Below, in pieces: positions 28,776 to 37,913 of a stretch of 64,000 nt of DNA. This DNA comes from Agrilutibacter niabensis (GTDB lineage: Bacteria > Pseudomonadota > Gammaproteobacteria > Xanthomonadales > Xanthomonadaceae), in NCBI RefSeq assembly GCF_042657165.1, contig NZ_JBHSNJ010000013.1:186001-250000 (forward strand). Direction: 5' to 3'. Both the position numbers and the translations under genes were made by a program. Positions within the stretch are counted from its first letter, which is position 1; the number at the start of each line of letters is the position of its first letter. The notes beneath the pieces are model-generated. The model was not told the origin of the DNA. It saw only the letters and a program-made list of their open reading frames with translations, and did no database searches.

Positions 28776-30165
28776 TGCCCGCCCCTTGTGCGGCGACCAC
28801 CGCGAATGCCATCAGGCCCAGTGCCGCGGTCAGCGGTACCGGGTGTTGCCGTGCGAGCATCGCCTCGAGCGTGCGGCTGCGCAGCAGCCAGTGCGCGGTG
28901 ACGATGCCGCCGACGATCAGCGCGACCAGCGCGAGGTCGGCGGTCGGCAGGATCGGCGCCGCATCGGCGTTGAAGCCGAACATGGCGCGCAGCATCGTCC
29001 ACGCCTGGGCGAAGGTCTTCGCGCGGAAGAACACCCAGGTGATGTTCACCAGCGCGTAGGTGAGCAGGCCGAGCAGGAAGAACGCGAACGGCCCCGGCGT
29101 GTAGCCGGCAAAGCGTGAGCGCAGCATGCGTTCCACCGCCAGGTACAGCCCGTGCAGGCCGCCCCACACCACGAACGTCCAGCTCGCGCCATGCCACAGG
29201 CCGCCGAGCAGCATCGTCGCCATCAGCGCGAAGTAGGTGCGCGAGGCGCCATGGCGGTTGCCGCCGAGCGGGATGTACAGGTAGTCGCGCAGCCATGCCG
29301 ACAGGGTGATGTGCCAGCGCCGCCAGAAATCGGAGAAGCCGACCGCGGCATAAGGAAAGCGGAAGTTGTCGGGCATGGCGAAGCCCAGGCACATCGCCGC
29401 GCCGATCGCGGTGGTCGAGTAGCCGGCGAAGTCGCAGAAGATCTGCCCGCTGAAGGCGAGCGTGCCCATCCAGGCATCGAGCGCTCCCGGCGTGCCGCGG
29501 CCGTCGTACACCGCTTCCGCCGCGGGCGCGAGGAAGCTGTCGGCGAGCACCACCTTCTGGAACAGGCCGAGCACCATCAGCGCGAGCCCGAACTGCAGTT
29601 GCTGCGAAGTGGCGCGGCGCTCGTGCGCGAACTGCGGCACCAGTTCGGTCGGACGCATGATCGGCCCGGCGACCAGGTGCGGGAAGAAGGTGACGAACAG
29701 CGCGTAGTCGAGGAAGTTGCTGGCCGGTTTCGCGCGGCGCAGGTACACGTCCAGCGTGTAGGACAGCGTGGCGAAGGTGTAGAACGAGATGCCCACCGGC
29801 AGCACGATGTCGAGTTTGGGCGGCTGGTACGCGACGCCGACGGAGGCCAGCATGGCGCTGAAGTTCTCCATCAGAAAGCCGCCGTACTTGAAGTAACCGA
29901 GCATGCCGAGGTTGACCACCACCGACAGCAGCATCCACGCGCGGCGCGCGTGCGGGTTCTCCGCGGACACCAGTTTCTTCGCCGCCCACCAGTCGACCAC
30001 GGTGGAAATCCACAGCAACGCGACGAAGGGCGGATTCCACGCCGCATAGAACAGATAGCTGGCCAGCAGCAGGTTGACCTTCCTCGTCTTCCAGTCCAGT
30101 GGCAGGTTGTGCATGACCAGCACGCACGCGAAGAAGACGACGAACGTCAGTGAGTTGAACACCAT
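28750..30165 (-). CDS. MBOAT family O-acyltransferase (AlgI-like)
   Basis: A 471-aa polytopic membrane O-acyltransferase. The family signature is clear: LPVGISFYTFATLSYTLDVYL, FFPHLVAGPIMR, GFSDFWRRWHITLSAWLRDYLYIPLGGN and LGGLWHGASWTFVVWGGLHG with the catalytic His. This places it near AlgI and DltB, which move acetyl groups across the inner membrane for addition to exopolysaccharide or cell-wall polymers. No polysaccharide synthase is adjacent, so the acceptor is unknown. It is the first gene of a two-gene unit with the downstream AlgX-like protein. Confidence 0.9.
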   Translation of the reverse strand: MVFNSLTFVVFFACVLVMHNLPLDWKTRKVNLLLASYLFYAAWNPPFVALLWISTVVDWWAAKKLVSAENPHARRAWMLLSVVVNLGMLGYFKYGGFLMENFSAMLASVGVAYQPPKLDIVLPVGISFYTFATLSYTLDVYLRRAKPASNFLDYALFVTFFPHLVAGPIMRPTELVPQFAHERRATSQQLQFGLALMVLGLFQKVVLADSFLAPAAEAVYDGRGTPGALDAWMGTLAFSGQIFCDFAGYSTTAIGAAMCLGFAMPDNFRFPYAAVGFSDFWRRWHITLSAWLRDYLYIPLGGNRHGASRTYFALMATMLLGGLWHGASWTFVVWGGLHGLYLAVERMLRSRFAGYTPGPFAFFLLGLLTYALVNITWVFFRAKTFAQAWTMLRAMFGFNADAAPILPTADLALVALIVGGIVTAHWLLRSRTLEAMLARQHPVPLTAALGLMAFAVVAAQGAGNAFIYFQF

Positions 30166-30375
30166 GGACTGCTGCTTCCAACGGCCGCTGTGGCCGTTAC
30201 GCGAAAGACAACGCGTTTATGCCGACAGGGCGGACAGCGATGCAGACACTGCGCATTTGCCCATGTCGGCCCATCGGGCCTGAATCGGCCGGATGGGCGC
30301 CGGCGATATCCAGAGCACACCCGAACGGGTAGGTTCGTCGTAACCGGGCGGGAGCCCGCATGGCAGGAGCGCACC

Positions 30376-30585
30376 ATGGCGCACAAGGTCACTTTCAGTG
30401 TCCCGGAGCGATCGCTCGGGCGCGAGGACATCGAGTTCGTGGTGATGCGCGACGGCGTGCGCTTCGGCACCTTGCTGGTATCGAAGGGCGCGGTCGAATG
30501 GCGTCCGACCAACAAGGTCTATCGCCAGCGCATGGGGTGGGAACGCTTCGACCAGGTGATGCGGGAGAGCGGCCGCAAGGTGTGA
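30376..30585 (+). CDS. Conserved small protein of unknown function
   Basis: A 69-aa basic protein, MAHKVTFSVPERSLGREDIE onward, ending in a helical MGWERFDQVMRESGRKV. I recognise the pattern as a small conserved hypothetical of xanthomonads and other proteobacteria but know no function. The ribosome site GGAG sits 8 nt before the ATG at 30376. It faces away from the MBOAT gene. Confidence 0.7.
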   Translation: MAHKVTFSVPERSLGREDIEFVVMRDGVRFGTLLVSKGAVEWRPTNKVYRQRMGWERFDQVMRESGRKV

Positions 30586-30649
30586 CGGAGCGGGTCCGTG
30601 CAACGGCGACCTGGATGCGACGTCCACGCGTCGGGCGGTGACCCGGCGA

Positions 30650-31245
30650 ATGGTATTGGCTGTCCTGTGTGCGATGGCACCGACCGCGGTGCTGGCCGAG
30701 GAAGTGACCTGTGCCTCCGTCAAGAACGCCCGCACCGAGTGCCCGATGAAAACCGGGGCGAAGTCCGTCTGGTGCGTCAGCTGAGCAAGGCACCGTGCAC
30801 GGATTGAGTGACGTGGGGGCTGTCCAAGCATTCGGTCTGGGTGGAAAAGGGCTGCCGCGCGGTGTTCTCGAATGCGCAGGACAATGCATCCATGCCGGGC
30901 CCATCGAGTCACGGGTTGCCGGGGTTCAATGCAACCTGCCCCGGAAACATGTCCGTGCATGGTGACGACGGCGGCTATGTCTACGTCAACGGCAACGCGG
31001 CGTCGGTAAAGAAATTCAACGACAACTACTACGAAGCCAAGGGACGATGCCGCGGCCTACCCGGCTCACTACCGCGGCGCGATCCTGCTGGATGGATCGC
31101 CGCACGCGATGACTGTGAAGTGGTCGAGGCCAAGTGCACGGATGATGCTGACACGACGCACGATTTGCGGGTCGCGACATCCATCGAGGCAGGCCCGGCG
31201 CTGGAACCCGGCTGCGGCGAGCTTCATCTGCCGAACCCGCCGTGA
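30650..31245 (+). pseudogene. Decayed DUF3011-like secreted protein gene
   Basis: The start (30650) encodes a signal-like MVLAVLCAMAPTAVLAEEV and then VTCASVKNARTECP, as in DUF3011 proteins. The frame then breaks: it stops at 30782, while the homologous continuation (VRLVRQLSKAPCTD) is in the frame 1 nt away. That frame is cut by TGA at 30805-30807, directly before VTWGLSKHSVWVEKGCRAVF, which is again DUF3011-like. The tail (YVYVNGNAASVKKFNDNYYEAKG) stays open to 31245 but loses protein character after about 31040. A frameshift plus a nonsense change best explain this; sequencing error is the alternative. Confidence 0.6.
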
Positions 31246-31295
31246 GCCGAGGGTTCGCGAACCGGCAGGCAATCAATACAGCGAGGAGAGTCAGG

Positions 31296-32036
31296 ATGAA
31301 CACGATTCTGCGCACGAGTGTCCTGTATCTGGCATTGGCCTGGGGTGTGGCCGCGGTGGCGCACGCGCAGGAAAAGATCGATGTGCGCTTCGCCAAGGGC
31401 GCCAGTTCGGCCCAGATCAAGGGCCAGATCCAGGGGCAGGCCTATCGCGACTATCGGTTGGGTGCAGCGGCGGGGCAGGCGATGACCGTGTCGATGAGTA
31501 CCAGCAACACCGCCGCCTACTTCAACGTCCTGCCGCCGGGATCGAACGACGTCGCCGATTTCATCGGCTCGACGTCCGGCAACACGTATCGGGCGATGCT
31601 CGCCAAGTCCGGCACCTACACGATCCGGGTGTACCTGATGCGCAGTGCCGGCCGGCGGAACGAGGTTGCGGCGTACACCCTCAAGTTCGCCATCGCCGGC
31701 AAGGCCGCCTCGGGCATGGGCGCCGCACGCGCCAACGACGCAAAGGTCAAAGGCACGCCGTACCATGCGACGGGTCAGGTGCAGTGTTCGATGGGCAGCG
31801 CCCCGGCGCGGCCAGCGTGGTGCGAACTCGGTGTGATCCGTGGCCGGATGGGCTACGCCGAAGTCCATGTCACACCGCACGGAGGGCTGGAACGGGTGCT
31901 GATGTTCGCGGGCGACAAGGTGACTTCGACCCAGGGCAACAAAGTGGTGGACACCAAGCGGGGTGACGAATGGCAGATCATCGTGAATGACCGCGAGCAC
32001 TACGTGATTCCGGAGGCGGTGGTGGTGGGTGGTTAA
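31296..32036 (+). CDS. Secreted protein with a PliG-like (g-type lysozyme inhibitor) N-terminal domain
   Basis: A 246-aa exported protein with signal MNTILRTSVLYLALAWGVAA, cut near AHAQ. Residues about 25-140 (VRFAKGASSAQIKGQIQGQAY, then a beta-rich stretch ending SGTYTIRVYLMRSAGRRNE) resemble E. coli YcgK/PliG, an inhibitor of g-type lysozyme, by eye. The second half (about 155-246), with CSMGSAPARPAWCELGVIRG and ending IPEAVVVGG, is a separate domain often found behind it. The ribosome site GAGGAG is clear. Function as a lysozyme inhibitor is an inference; the second domain's role is unknown. Confidence 0.65.
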   Translation: MNTILRTSVLYLALAWGVAAVAHAQEKIDVRFAKGASSAQIKGQIQGQAYRDYRLGAAAGQAMTVSMSTSNTAAYFNVLPPGSNDVADFIGSTSGNTYRAMLAKSGTYTIRVYLMRSAGRRNEVAAYTLKFAIAGKAASGMGAARANDAKVKGTPYHATGQVQCSMGSAPARPAWCELGVIRGRMGYAEVHVTPHGGLERVLMFAGDKVTSTQGNKVVDTKRGDEWQIIVNDREHYVIPEAVVVGG

Positions 32037-32205
32037 CCACGTATAGCGTCCTTGCCCGGCGCTACGGCGACGGGAAACGGGGTGGCGGCTTTCGACCCGC
32101 GGCCGCTCGGTGTGCCGCGCCGGCCGTGTTAGGATCGACGCGGGTGCTCATTACATGAGCAGGTTTTGCGTCGGTCGGGCCGCCACGCGGCTCTCCTTTG
32201 CGGGC

Positions 32206-33468
32206 ATGCCGATGCAACCGACCACCTTTGAGATTGTGGCCGCCGCCGTCTTTGGCCTGGCCGTCCTCCACACGTTCGCTGCCAAGCAGTTCGAGCGGCA
32301 TGCGCATCGAATCCCGAAGCACGCGGGTCTCCTGCATCTGCTCGGCGAAGTCGAAATCGTCTTCGGCCTGTGGGCCATCGTGCTCATGGCGGCGATGGCG
32401 TGGCTGGACAGTGCCGATGGCGCCGTCACCTACATCGAGTCGCGGGACTACGCCGAACCGCTGTTTGTATTCGCAATCATGGTGGTGGCTGCCTCCAAGC
32501 CCGTCATGTACGCCACCAGTCGCGTGGTCGACGGAATCGCCCGGGCGATGCCGCTGCGGGCTTCCACGACAACGGTGTGGGTCGGGCTCGCCTTGGTGCC
32601 CCTCTTGGGGTCGCTGATCACTGAGCCCGCTGCCATGACCATAGCCGCCCTCATGCTTGCACCGCTCGCATTCAGATCGGAGATTCCCGAGGTTCCGAAG
32701 TACATCGCCTTGGGTGCGCTGTTCGTCAACATCTCCATTGGTGGAACCCTTAGCGCCTACGCGGCGCCGCCCATCCTGATGGTGGCAAAGACCTGGAATT
32801 GGGGCAGCCTTTTCATGCTGGGCACCTTCGGATGGAAGGCAGCGATTGCGGTGCTGGCAAACGCGACCATCGCAACGGTCGTGCTTCGAAAGCATCTTCC
32901 CGACAGCGCGCCGGTTTCCGCTCTTTTGGACGACCGCATTCCTTTTGCCGTGGTTGGCATCCACTTGGCTCTGCTGACGGGCGTTGTCATGGCGGCGCAC
33001 CACCCCGCGATTTCCATCGGGTTGCTTCTCATGTTCCTGGGTTTTACCCAGGCTTATGAGCGCTACCAGAGTCCGCTCATCCTGCGGGAGGCGCTTCTGG
33101 TTGCGTTCTTCCTTGCGGGCCTGGTGGTGCTGGGCGGTGTTCAGCGTTGGTGGCTTCAGCCAGCGGTGGCAGCCATGGATGACATGACCCTCTTCTTTGG
33201 CGCGATGGGTTTGACCGCCGTAACCGACAACGCCGCCTTGACCTACCTGGGCTCCCTCTCGGAGGGACTCTCAAGTGACTCAAAGTACTGGCTCGTGGCC
33301 GGCGCGGTTGCGGGTGGCGGACTCACGGTAATAGCGAATGCCCCCAACCCGGCCGGCGTATCACTGCTGAAGAAGGGGTTTGCCGATGAGACGATCGGTG
33401 CGATGGGGCTGTTGGGCGGCGCATTGGTGCCGACGGCGATTGCCGCTGCTGCGTTCGCCTTGCTCTGA
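32206..33468 (+). CDS. Putative Na+/H+ antiporter (PF07399-type)
   Basis: A polytopic inner-membrane protein of about 420 aa with 11-13 hydrophobic helices. It matches by pattern the family annotated as putative Na+/H+ antiporters, with FGLWAIVLMAAMAWLD, SLITEPAAMTIAALMLAP, NISIGGTLSAYAAPPILMVA and TAVTDNAALTYLGSL; the EPAA and TDNA segments resemble ion-pathway motifs. The function is not proven for this family. The start is uncertain: ATG at 32206 (MPMQPTTFE) is preferred, ATG at 32155 (MSRFCVGR) is possible; neither has a good ribosome site. Codon use looks less extremely GC-biased than in the mla or rec genes. Confidence 0.75.
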   Translation: MPMQPTTFEIVAAAVFGLAVLHTFAAKQFERHAHRIPKHAGLLHLLGEVEIVFGLWAIVLMAAMAWLDSADGAVTYIESRDYAEPLFVFAIMVVAASKPVMYATSRVVDGIARAMPLRASTTTVWVGLALVPLLGSLITEPAAMTIAALMLAPLAFRSEIPEVPKYIALGALFVNISIGGTLSAYAAPPILMVAKTWNWGSLFMLGTFGWKAAIAVLANATIATVVLRKHLPDSAPVSALLDDRIPFAVVGIHLALLTGVVMAAHHPAISIGLLLMFLGFTQAYERYQSPLILREALLVAFFLAGLVVLGGVQRWWLQPAVAAMDDMTLFFGAMGLTAVTDNAALTYLGSLSEGLSSDSKYWLVAGAVAGGGLTVIANAPNPAGVSLLKKGFADETIGAMGLLGGALVPTAIAAAAFALL

Positions 33469-33551
33469 CGGATCACAAGTCGTGCTGAGCGCACCTGGCG
33501 GCCAGGGTCAAGCCGGCGCCTTTGACGGGGGCCGCCAAGCCGCAGGAGACA

Positions 33552-33593
33552 TAACGGCCCCGTAACTGACAGCGCGCTGGCGATCCCTACATT
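33552..33593 (+). promoter_or_regulatory. TAAC-N7-TAAC element with -10 box ahead of the sensor kinase gene
   Basis: TAAC at 33552-33555 and again at 33563-33566 form a direct repeat with an 11-nt step, and TACATT (33588-33593) lies 25 nt after the second half-site. The repeat sits where a -35 box would be. Direct half-sites with an 11-nt step are usual for OmpR-family response regulators, and the gene pair below encodes one. A matching element is found at 41024-41066. Confidence 0.55.
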
Positions 33594-33736
33594 CTCCGTC
33601 TGTCCGGTAAGGGTGCCCGCTGAGGGCTCGAACGTCCGTTGTGCTGACGGCAATCCAGCGTCAAGCACTCCAGCTTGAGCCGTACCATGCTCGGCCGTGG
33701 TTGAGACGGCGCGTGCACCTATCGTTTCCGGGCAGA

Positions 33737-35746
33737 ATGCCTGCTATGTCCACCCGGCGCCGTCTCTCACAGTTGCTTCTGGCGAGCCACATGGGGCTCA
33801 CCCTGCTGTTCGCGCTGCTGTTGCTGACCACTGGCGTTGGCACGGTACGTTCGGCCGTCGTCGGCCAGGCGCGTACCGAAGCCGAGCGCGCGTTGTCCGA
33901 GGCACGGACGCGCCTGCAGGAGTGGCAACGCGAGCTGACCGTAACCGCGGATCTGCTCGCCGAGCAACCGACACTGGGCTTCTATCTGGATCGCGGACAG
34001 ATCACCAAGGCGCGCGATCTGGTCGAAGATTTTCATGGCACCAGCGACGTGGACTATCTGCGCGTGCAGTGGGATGGCCGCACGCTTGCGGAAGAAGGCC
34101 TGAAGCCTCCTGCATTCGAGACCGGGCTTTCATTCGATGAGCGAGGCGCTGCCTGGCGTATCGTCCAGCGCACCCTGCCCGGCGAGCCCCGGGCGTCTAT
34201 CGTCCTGGCCGAACAGCTCGGGGCCCGATTGACGGCTCCTTCCCAGGGCGCCCTGGTGGAAGTGCGGCTGGAGCCCCCGATCGAGGCAGCCGATGCGACC
34301 GATCCCTGGAAGAAGGTGTTGCGCAGCGTGAGCGAGTCTGGTGAGCCGGTTACTGTCGAGGACATCGGTGCCACTGCCGCGGCGCGCATCGTGAGTTTGC
34401 GCGCAAGTGATGGATCCTCCCGGGCACTGTTGAGTGCGCGCGTAGGGAAGGACTGGGTACAGCGACGCACCATCGAGTGGCTCGCAGCGTTTGGCGGTTC
34501 GATTCTGGCGACCTTTGCCCTGGCGCTAGGGTTGGCCGTGTTGCTGGCGGCACGCATCGCGCGTCCGTTCGCGCAATTGGCGGCCGAGGCCGAGCGCCTT
34601 GGTGGCGGGGACCTGACTACGCCGGTTACGCGACCGGAAACATTCTTGTCCGAGCCCGTCGCCCTGGCCGGCAGTCTGGAGGAAATGCGGGTGCAGGTCG
34701 CGGTGTTGACGGCTACCGAGCGAAGGCAGCGCGAGGAACTCGACGCAATCCTCAATGGCGTGGACGAGGGCATCGTCGGCATCGATGCCGACGGCCAGAT
34801 CCACTATGCCAACCGCCAGTTCCTGGAATTGATCGGCCGCCGGCACGAAGAGGTCCTCGGCGAGCAGCTGGATAACGTCATCCTCCCGATCGCGTCCCTG
34901 CAACCTGCTGACGCTTCGCCCAGTGGCCTGACGCCGCCGGAGCGTTATGTGCCCGCAGGTGGCAGCCGCTCGCTGACGGTGCGTCGGCTGCGCGACAGCG
35001 GCCAGCGGACGGTGCTTGTAGTGCGCGAGGAAAACGCCGTCGAAGCCGCTCGCGCGATGCGGGACAGGATCCTGGCCAACCTTTCACATGAATTCCAGAC
35101 GCCCTTGTCGGCACAGATTGCCTCGATCGAACTCCTGAGGGATCACCTCAGATCGGGATCCGACCAGGTCGCCATGCGGTTGGCCGACGCACAGTTCCGA
35201 GGCACGATGCGGCTGTCGCAGCTGGTCGAGAACCTGCTGGAAAGCGTGCGGATCGAGAGCGGAGAGATGCGGTTGCGCCGGCAGCCGGTCGACCTCGCCG
35301 AGGTGGCGAGCGAGGCTATCGAACTCATGCAGCCACTGATCGATCAGCGCGACCAGCGCGTGGTGGCAAACATCCAGTCCGGCCCGCTGATTACAGGTGA
35401 CGCGCCGCGCCTACTCTCGGTTGTCGTCAACTTGCTCGCCAACGCGAACAAGTTCGCACCGGACCAGACGGCAATCTGGGTGAGCACCGAGTGGCGCGAC
35501 GAGACTGTCACGTTGTGGGTCGAAGACGAAGGTCCTGGCCTGCCGCCGGCGTACTCCGTGCGGGACCTGTTCGCACCCTTCAGGCGCTCTCCGGAAGAGG
35601 AGCCCACCCAGCGCGGAACCGGCCTGGGATTGGCAATCGTGCATGCTGTTGTGGCGGCGCATGGGGGCGAGGTCCGGGTCGACGCGCCCGTCCAGCGCGG
35701 CGGAACACGAATTGGCGTCGTGCTGCCATTGAGGGGAAGCACATGA
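33737..35746 (+). CDS. Membrane sensor histidine kinase (HAMP-PAS-HisKA-HATPase)
   Basis: A 669-aa two-helix sensor kinase. TM1 is at about 12-36, a periplasmic domain spans 37-247, TM2 249-272, then HAMP (273-325, IARPFAQLAAEAERLGGGDL), a PAS domain (about 332-430, LDAILNGVDEGIVGIDADGQ), HisKA with the phospho-acceptor H451 in ANLSHEFQTPLSAQ, and an ATPase domain with the N box NLLANANKFAP, DEGPGLP and GTGLGLAIVHAV. Ligand unknown. Its stop overlaps the response-regulator start (ATGA), so they form one unit. The ATG at 33746 is an alternative start. Confidence 0.9.
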   Translation: MPAMSTRRRLSQLLLASHMGLTLLFALLLLTTGVGTVRSAVVGQARTEAERALSEARTRLQEWQRELTVTADLLAEQPTLGFYLDRGQITKARDLVEDFHGTSDVDYLRVQWDGRTLAEEGLKPPAFETGLSFDERGAAWRIVQRTLPGEPRASIVLAEQLGARLTAPSQGALVEVRLEPPIEAADATDPWKKVLRSVSESGEPVTVEDIGATAAARIVSLRASDGSSRALLSARVGKDWVQRRTIEWLAAFGGSILATFALALGLAVLLAARIARPFAQLAAEAERLGGGDLTTPVTRPETFLSEPVALAGSLEEMRVQVAVLTATERRQREELDAILNGVDEGIVGIDADGQIHYANRQFLELIGRRHEEVLGEQLDNVILPIASLQPADASPSGLTPPERYVPAGGSRSLTVRRLRDSGQRTVLVVREENAVEAARAMRDRILANLSHEFQTPLSAQIASIELLRDHLRSGSDQVAMRLADAQFRGTMRLSQLVENLLESVRIESGEMRLRRQPVDLAEVASEAIELMQPLIDQRDQRVVANIQSGPLITGDAPRLLSVVVNLLANANKFAPDQTAIWVSTEWRDETVTLWVEDEGPGLPPAYSVRDLFAPFRRSPEEEPTQRGTGLGLAIVHAVVAAHGGEVRVDAPVQRGGTRIGVVLPLRGST

Positions 35747-36429
35747 GCATCCTGATCGTCGATGACGATGTCGAACTCGTCGGCCTGCTGCGCTTTGCGC
35801 TCCACGCCGCCGGCTACGACGTGCTGACCGCGTTCGACGGCGAACAGGCGCTTCTGCGGCTGCGTGAACACAAACCGGAACTGGTCATTCTCGACGTGAA
35901 CCTGCCGGTCCGTGATGGCTTCCAGGTTCTGGCCGAGTTGCGCCGCACCAGCCAGGTGCCGGTGATGATGCTTACGGTCCGGACTACCGAGGAGGACGAG
36001 GTCCAGGGGCTCGACCTCGGCGCGGATGACTACCTGCGCAAGCCATTCAGCCCACGCGCGCTACTGGCGCGCGTGCGCTCGCTACTGCGTCGAGGAACGG
36101 ACGCGGTAGAAGATCCGGTGTTGGCATGGGGACCGCTGTCGATTGACGTGGAGCGCAGCGAGGCCCGGGTCGACGGCCAGTCGGTGATCCGGCTTTCGCC
36201 GCTCGAATTGCGGCTGCTGCGCCTCCTGTTGAGCTACCGGGGGCGCCCCGTTGACGCCGATCGGCTGATCAGCTTCGTCTGGGCCGACCGCGACGCCGCG
36301 GACCGTGAGGCGTTGAAGCAGGTCGTGCATCGATTACGTCGCAAGCTGGCCCTCGCTGGCGGGGACGCGGCCTGGATTGAGTACGTTCCCAACGCGGGTT
36401 ATGCGTTCACCGCGCCGGAGCTGTCCTGA
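35743..36429 (+). CDS. OmpR/PhoB-family response regulator
   Basis: A 228-aa response regulator, partner of the kinase just upstream. The receiver domain (1-118) has the acidic pocket VDDD (7-9), the phosphorylation site D51 in VILDVNLPV, the Thr/Ser switch (MMLTV) and K in LRKPFSP. The C-terminal winged helix (about 130-225) contains LSPLELRLLRLLLSYRGRPV and VHRLRRKLALAGG. It most likely binds direct repeats with an 11-nt step, and such a repeat lies ahead of its own operon. Its 3' end overlaps the convergent YbdK-type gene by 23 nt. Confidence 0.92.
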   Translation: MSILIVDDDVELVGLLRFALHAAGYDVLTAFDGEQALLRLREHKPELVILDVNLPVRDGFQVLAELRRTSQVPVMMLTVRTTEEDEVQGLDLGADDYLRKPFSPRALLARVRSLLRRGTDAVEDPVLAWGPLSIDVERSEARVDGQSVIRLSPLELRLLRLLLSYRGRPVDADRLISFVWADRDAADREALKQVVHRLRRKLALAGGDAAWIEYVPNAGYAFTAPELS

Positions 36430-37654
36430 GCCGGCTTGGCGGTGACGCCGGACTACGCCCCGCTGTCGCACTCACTGTCTCGGCCGCGAGCCAGTCGATC
36501 ACAGGCAGCAGCGCCTCATTTCGCGACAGGCAGCGGGTGCGTTGGTCCCGGTAAAGGGCGAGCTGCGCATGCGCGCTGGTGCCGTGCAGGACGATCGTGC
36601 GCAGGTGAGCCAATTCCTTCTCACAGTTCAGGGCGTCCGCGTCCGGTGCAAGGAGTCGCAGCATTCGTTCAACTACATCCGGTAGCGCCAGCGTCGCCTC
36701 TGCCTCCTCGTCGATGAAGGAAGCCTCCGTGCCGTAGCGCTTGGCGCGCCAGCGATTCTCATCGATTACACGACGCGAGAATGCGGTTCGTGTCGCGCCC
36801 AGTCCGGGCTGTCGCAGGTGCGCCCTGACCAGGCAGCGGAACGCGGCGGCCAGGGCCAGCGAGTCTTCAAGGCGGGTGCAGGCATCGGCAATGCGCAGCT
36901 CGAGCGTGGGAAAGCGCGCGGACGGCCGCACGGCCCACCACAGGAAGCTGCCATCAGTCAGGGCCCCGCATCGCGCCAGCAGATCGATAAAGCCCGCGTA
37001 GTCTTCCTCGCACGTGAAGTCGTCGGGGATACCCGACCGGGGCCACTCGTCGTAAGCCGCTTGCCGATAGCTGAAGAGCCCTGTTGGCCGACCATTCCAG
37101 AATGGCGATGACGTCGAGAGCGCCAGGAACACTGGCACCCATGGCATCAACCGGTGCATGAGTGACACCCGATCAGCGCCTTCCGGCACACCCACGTGCA
37201 CATGCAGACCGCAGAGCAGATTGCGCCTTGCCACAATCTGGAAATCTTCGGTCAGCTGGTCGTAGCGCGGTTTGTCCGTATGCCGCTGGTCTTCCCAGTT
37301 GGCAAGCGGATGCGTTCCGCTAGCCACCAAGCCGATGCCGTGCGCGTTGCCGATGCGGCCAAGTTCAAAACGCAGCTCCGAAAGCGATTCCCGCGCATGA
37401 TCGGCCGAGTGCAGGATGGGAGTGACGACCTCCAGCTGCGCCTGAAGCAACTCCTCGCCGACACGATCAGGAAGTCGCAAGCGACATGCCCTGAGAAACT
37501 TTCCGGAGGGAGTGGTAACAAGCTCGCGGGATGCCGGGTCAATGAGGAAGAACTCCTCCTCGATGCCGTAGGTAAGATCGAGTGGATCGCGCGATGCGCC
37601 TCGATCACGGCGCACAAATGGTGCGGGAGCTGCGCTGTGCATGCTGGCGAGCAT
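36407..37654 (-). CDS. YbdK-type carboxylate-amine ligase (GCS2 family)
   Basis: A 415-aa ATP-grasp-like ligase of the glutamate-cysteine ligase 2 family. Signature segments: LTYGIEEEFFLIDP near residue 30, LLQAQLEVVTPI, GLVASGTHPLANWEDQ, NLLCGLHVHVGVPEG, FWNGRPTGLFSYRQ, and TLELRIADACTRLEDSLALAA. E. coli YbdK has weak glutamate-cysteine ligase activity; the true substrate is open, although small-thiol or osmolyte chemistry would suit the neighbours. Start ATG 37654 or 37642. It runs opposite to the two-component genes, overlapping the regulator's end by 23 nt, and is divergent from otsA. Confidence 0.88.
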   Translation of the reverse strand: MLASMHSAAPAPFVRRDRGASRDPLDLTYGIEEEFFLIDPASRELVTTPSGKFLRACRLRLPDRVGEELLQAQLEVVTPILHSADHARESLSELRFELGRIGNAHGIGLVASGTHPLANWEDQRHTDKPRYDQLTEDFQIVARRNLLCGLHVHVGVPEGADRVSLMHRLMPWVPVFLALSTSSPFWNGRPTGLFSYRQAAYDEWPRSGIPDDFTCEEDYAGFIDLLARCGALTDGSFLWWAVRPSARFPTLELRIADACTRLEDSLALAAAFRCLVRAHLRQPGLGATRTAFSRRVIDENRWRAKRYGTEASFIDEEAEATLALPDVVERMLRLLAPDADALNCEKELAHLRTIVLHGTSAHAQLALYRDQRTRCLSRNEALLPVIDWLAAETVSATAGRSPASPPSRLRTAPAR

Positions 37655-37895
37655 CGCAGATGGGGCGGTTGGGCTGCAGTCGTCCCCCGGTTACGAAGCG
37701 GTTTCAATGGCTGCCGTTGACCGAGCTTGGTGCTAGCATCGCGGGCCTCGATTATCCCGGCCACGCCGATAGCGGCGCCCCCGATCGCACGACTTTGACG
37801 TGCGTTGCCGCCAATAGCGCCTTCGCGCGTCTGCGAAACCTGCTGGTTGTCCCCAGTCCCTGCATGGGCAACCTTGCCAACAAGGAGTCAATCGC

Positions 37896-37913
37896 ATGGT
37901 CCATCCGTCATGA
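37896..37913 (+). CDS. Five-codon leader ORF coupled to otsA
   Basis: ATG-GTC-CAT-CCG-TCA-TGA follows AAGGAG (37882-37887) at a normal distance, and its TGA overlaps the otsA ATG as ATGA. The otsA start itself has no ribosome site at a normal distance. This suggests that ribosomes enter here and restart at otsA. Conservation would be needed to confirm it. Confidence 0.35.
   Translation: MVHPS

Noticed and set aside
37690..37740. TAAC-type site upstream of otsA or the YbdK gene
   Set aside because: Only one TAAC half-site (minus strand) with a weak AAAC partner, and no -10 box at the 25-26 nt distance.
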